Positions 61,589-64,000 of a stretch of DNA of 64,000 bases are shown here, piece by piece. Both the position numbers and the translations under genes were made by a program. The DNA comes from Desulfofundulus thermobenzoicus (GTDB lineage Bacteria; Bacillota; Desulfotomaculia; Desulfotomaculales; Desulfovirgulaceae). The stretch lies in NCBI RefSeq assembly GCF_009428905.1, contig NZ_WHYR01000005.1, positions 44,203 through 108,202 of the forward strand, written 5' to 3'. Within the stretch, counting starts at the first letter, position 1; each line of letters opens with the position of its first letter. The notes under the pieces are model-generated. The model saw nothing but the letters and a program-made list of their open reading frames with translations, did no database searches and was not told the origin of the DNA.

Positions 61589-63634
61589 CTACTCTGTAGC
61601 CGGTTTTGCGTAAATAGAATCCACTATGCCTTTTTCTACCGTGCGTAAAAAATAATGGATTATTTCCGGATCAAACTGTTTCCCCGCACAGCGTTGCAGT
61701 TCGTCGAGCGCCGCCTGCCGCGAAAAACCGCGGCGGTATGGGCGGTCCACCGTCATGGCGTCAAAGGAGTCGCTGACACCGATAATCCGGGCAAACAGCG
61801 GCGTTTCTCTGCCTTTCAAGCCGGCCGGGTATCCCGTGCCGTCCCACCGTTCGTGATGATGCCGCACGGCTTCAATAACCGGGCGGGCAATGGAAAATGC
61901 GCTCAGAAACTCGGCCCCGAACTGGGGATGCCTTTTAATTTCCTCCCATTCCTGCGGGTTCAGCGGTGTTATCTTGGTGAGAATTTCCGGTGGAACGCAA
62001 ACTTTGCCGATGTCGTGAAGCACGGATGCAATGCGCAAATAACGCTGTTCGCCCGCATTGAAATCCATTTCGCTGCCGATTGCTTGAGAAAGCTTTGCCA
62101 CCCGTTCGGAATGGTAGTAGGTATAGGAATCGCGCGTCTGCAGGAGAAGCAGGTTGCTCCTTACAGCCACCAGCAACGGCTCGCGCTGGTCGTCCGGTAT
62201 GGCGTGGGCGAACTCGGAAAGGGCGCTGTGATAGAATTCCGTCCGGTTACGGGCGCCGAGCTTGGCGGCGTAAAGGGCCTCATCTGCCGCCTTGATTAGT
62301 TTATCGGCGGAACCAATCCCGGCAGTGAGTGTGGCCACTCCGATGGAGGCTGTGAGCCTGTGTTCAGGCAGATTATTCCTTCCCGGGAAGGGATGGTCCG
62401 CTATCTGCCGGCGCAGGCGCTCGGCGATCTGGTAGGCCGCCGCGCCGTCGGTATCGGGCAGAATCACGACAAATTCGTCGCCTCCATACCTGGCCACCTG
62501 ATCACCGGCTCGCACGCTCTTTGCCAAAACCCCGGCAAATTCCCGCAGCAATTCATCGCCGGCGGGATGGCCCAGCGTATCGTTGTAGACCTTGAAATGG
62601 TCCAGGTCAATCATCAGCAGGGAGAGCGGCCGGCCTTCTTTTATTGCTGCTTCCGTTTGTGCCGACAAAGATTCGATGAAAGCGCCGTAGTTGAGCAGCC
62701 CGGTGAGGGCATCGTGGCTGGCGAGTTCCCGCAGGGCGGCTTTTTCCCGTTCAGCCCTTTGTCGTGCTTCCCACTGGGCGGTGATATCCCTCAATACGGC
62801 CATACCGCTCTGCACCCGGCCCCGGCGGTCAATTGTCAGGATCACGTCAACCAAAAAGCACCGGCATTCCCCGCCTTCCAATCGCCATAACACTTCCCGT
62901 TCTTTCACTTCTTCCCCGTTTCCAATGCATCGCGCCAGCAGCCGCCCGGTCGGCCCTATTGACTCCAGGGGAAGACCTGTCAGCCCGTTGGCGGAACTCC
63001 CAATCAACTTTGCAAATGCCTGGTTGACCAGCACCACTCTGTTGCGTTGATCGCCTACCAGAACGGCGTTGCGAGTGCTCTTTACCACCAGGCTGGTAAC
63101 ATTCGTTTGTCGGAAAAGCCAGAAGAGCAACGCGCCCAGCACCATACCGCTCAGCAATGTTGCGCCGCCAGTGGTGGCAGCGACCAGAATCCGTACGCGG
63201 CGCATATCCTGCTGGAACAATAGATTGTCTTCCTGCAGACGCTGGGACTGAAAGAGGTTATTTTCAACAACAAGTTGTTGCAAAGATTGAAAGGCCACCG
63301 CCCGTTGGGAGGGCTGGCAAGAAGCAAATCGTTCCACAGCGGCAACCAGGTTTCGGGCCAGTGCCTGCCCGCGCGGGGTATGGGTAAGCGTCTCCAGCCG
63401 GTTTGCGCTGTCACGCATTGTCTGCAGTTCCTGAGGCTCCAGATCATGGCCCCGCTCCGCCGTCAGTTTAAACATCTGAGCACACAGAGCCATCTTTTCG
63501 CTACGTTCGTTCAACTGGTTTTCCAGCAGCAATTGGCTGTGAAAAACCACCAGCATTTGGATAACCCACAGCCCGATCCATATGCTCAGTGCCGCCATTA
63601 CCAACTTTGCCAGCTGCTGATCTCTGCGCAGCAT
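61589..63634 (-). CDS. Membrane PAS-GGDEF-HD-GYP protein (cyclic-di-GMP turnover)
   Basis: 681 residues. Two helices (about 10-31 and 151-171) flank an extracytoplasmic sensor of ~120 residues. Inside follow a PAS domain (about 180-290), a diguanylate cyclase with YGGDEFVV, and an HD-GYP phosphodiesterase with VLHDIGK and HHERWDGTGYPAGLKG. Both catalytic motifs look intact, so it may make and break c-di-GMP according to the signal. ATG 63634 follows GGAGGGG; the frame is open to 63844. Confidence 0.93.
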   Translation of the reverse strand: MLRRDQQLAKLVMAALSIWIGLWVIQMLVVFHSQLLLENQLNERSEKMALCAQMFKLTAERGHDLEPQELQTMRDSANRLETLTHTPRGQALARNLVAAVERFASCQPSQRAVAFQSLQQLVVENNLFQSQRLQEDNLLFQQDMRRVRILVAATTGGATLLSGMVLGALLFWLFRQTNVTSLVVKSTRNAVLVGDQRNRVVLVNQAFAKLIGSSANGLTGLPLESIGPTGRLLARCIGNGEEVKEREVLWRLEGGECRCFLVDVILTIDRRGRVQSGMAVLRDITAQWEARQRAEREKAALRELASHDALTGLLNYGAFIESLSAQTEAAIKEGRPLSLLMIDLDHFKVYNDTLGHPAGDELLREFAGVLAKSVRAGDQVARYGGDEFVVILPDTDGAAAYQIAERLRRQIADHPFPGRNNLPEHRLTASIGVATLTAGIGSADKLIKAADEALYAAKLGARNRTEFYHSALSEFAHAIPDDQREPLLVAVRSNLLLLQTRDSYTYYHSERVAKLSQAIGSEMDFNAGEQRYLRIASVLHDIGKVCVPPEILTKITPLNPQEWEEIKRHPQFGAEFLSAFSIARPVIEAVRHHHERWDGTGYPAGLKGRETPLFARIIGVSDSFDAMTVDRPYRRGFSRQAALDELQRCAGKQFDPEIIHYFLRTVEKGIVDSIYAKPATE

Positions 63635-64000
63635 CCATAATTCACCCCTCCATAAAAAGAGCGCCCTGTATCGCCTCCACATTTTAAAGCAATCAAGGTC
63701 AGTCAAAAGAGGGAGGGCTAAAATGTCCCCGATCGCTTTAAACTGGACTGAATAAAAACAAAGTGATAGAGGCAATGTTGCATAATACCACAAAACCCGA
63801 TTAATCGGAGTATGGTTATTGTCCTGACTGGAGCAACCTGGCAACTAAAGGAAGGAAAAGGTAGGGAAAGGAAAATAAGGAGGGGAACGCAGGTGAAAAG
63901 CAATTAGCCGGTATAGGGACAGGGAAAATAACAGAAGGATAACTGGAGGGTAATTGATTCTATGTAATATATTGTATGATATAGAACTATTACCCCTGTC
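63635..64000. other. Window-end region without a recognisable gene
   Basis: This 366-base stretch is the upstream region of the GGDEF gene. Its last 50 bases are AT-rich. Short frames lack support; GGAGGGG at 63882 precedes a GTG that meets a stop after three codons. Confidence 0.4.

Noticed and set aside
61655..62890. Long plus-strand frames opposite the GGDEF/HD-GYP gene, and similar ones opposite cobT, hydA, spoVR and topA
   Set aside because: They are GC-driven shadows of genes with intact catalytic motifs.

Overview
The window looks like chromosome of a GC-rich, anaerobic, spore-forming member of the Firmicutes, most like the Desulfotomaculum/Pelotomaculum group (Peptococcaceae). The pointers seen are sporulation genes (yqfC, yqfD, spoVR, prkA, yhbH), codY with hslVU, a [FeFe]-hydrogenase, cobT, selenocysteine use (selD with an in-frame UGA) and an archaeal/thermophile-type fructose-1,6-bisphosphatase. 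The taxonomic placement is inference. No rRNA, tRNA, CRISPR array, intact insertion sequence or prophage was seen.

Layout. 1-6 kb: an edge-truncated amidase, an L,D-transpeptidase, an Amj-type flippase, a CofE-like ligase, pyruvoyl-dependent arginine decarboxylase, ubiX and a CBS-pair protein. 5.8-14.1 kb (minus strand): corA with a small upstream ORF, then the classical yqfC-yqfD-phoH-pgpH-ybeY-dgkA-cdd-era operon. 14.4-16.1 kb: selD (Sec16) and yedF. 16.1-19.7 kb: a CsoR/CopA copper module with visible promoters and operators. 19.9-26.3 kb: a pyruvate-kinase C-domain protein, fbp, cobT, DUF2148, fapA and small membrane proteins. 26.7-30 kb: hydrogenase, an excisionase-like gene remnant, a flavin-binding oxidase-like gene and, upstream of it, an unrecognised gene whose single in-frame UGA and downstream hairpin make it a candidate new selenoprotein. 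30-33 kb: a GH15 glucoamylase and a Crp/Fnr regulator. 33-41.8 kb (minus): the conserved dprA-topA-trmFO-xerC-hslV-hslU-codY block.

42-48.4 kb carries a bacterial end-joining set split into separate genes (LigD-type polymerase, LigD-type ligase, Ku). Within it lie a serine protease-like gene, a tandem array of four 33-39-residue single-helix microproteins, hsp20 and a GerPC-like gene. 48.8-59.2 kb has a Ca2+/H+ exchanger, spoVR, a DtxR-boxed feoA promoter, a two-gene FeoB, a DtxR/MntR regulator, a potassium-channel-regulator fragment, then prkA-yhbH. 59.4-63.6 kb has gatD next to a decayed murT, a metallo-beta-lactamase-fold hydrolase and a PAS-GGDEF-HD-GYP protein.

The most notable observations are the candidate selenoprotein (29436-29885), the murT remnant beside gatD, a dispersed palindromic repeat family in at least three places, the microprotein array, and small ORFs tucked into the leaders of metal-transport genes. 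Homology statements rest on recognition of motifs in the translated sequence. No database search was possible.
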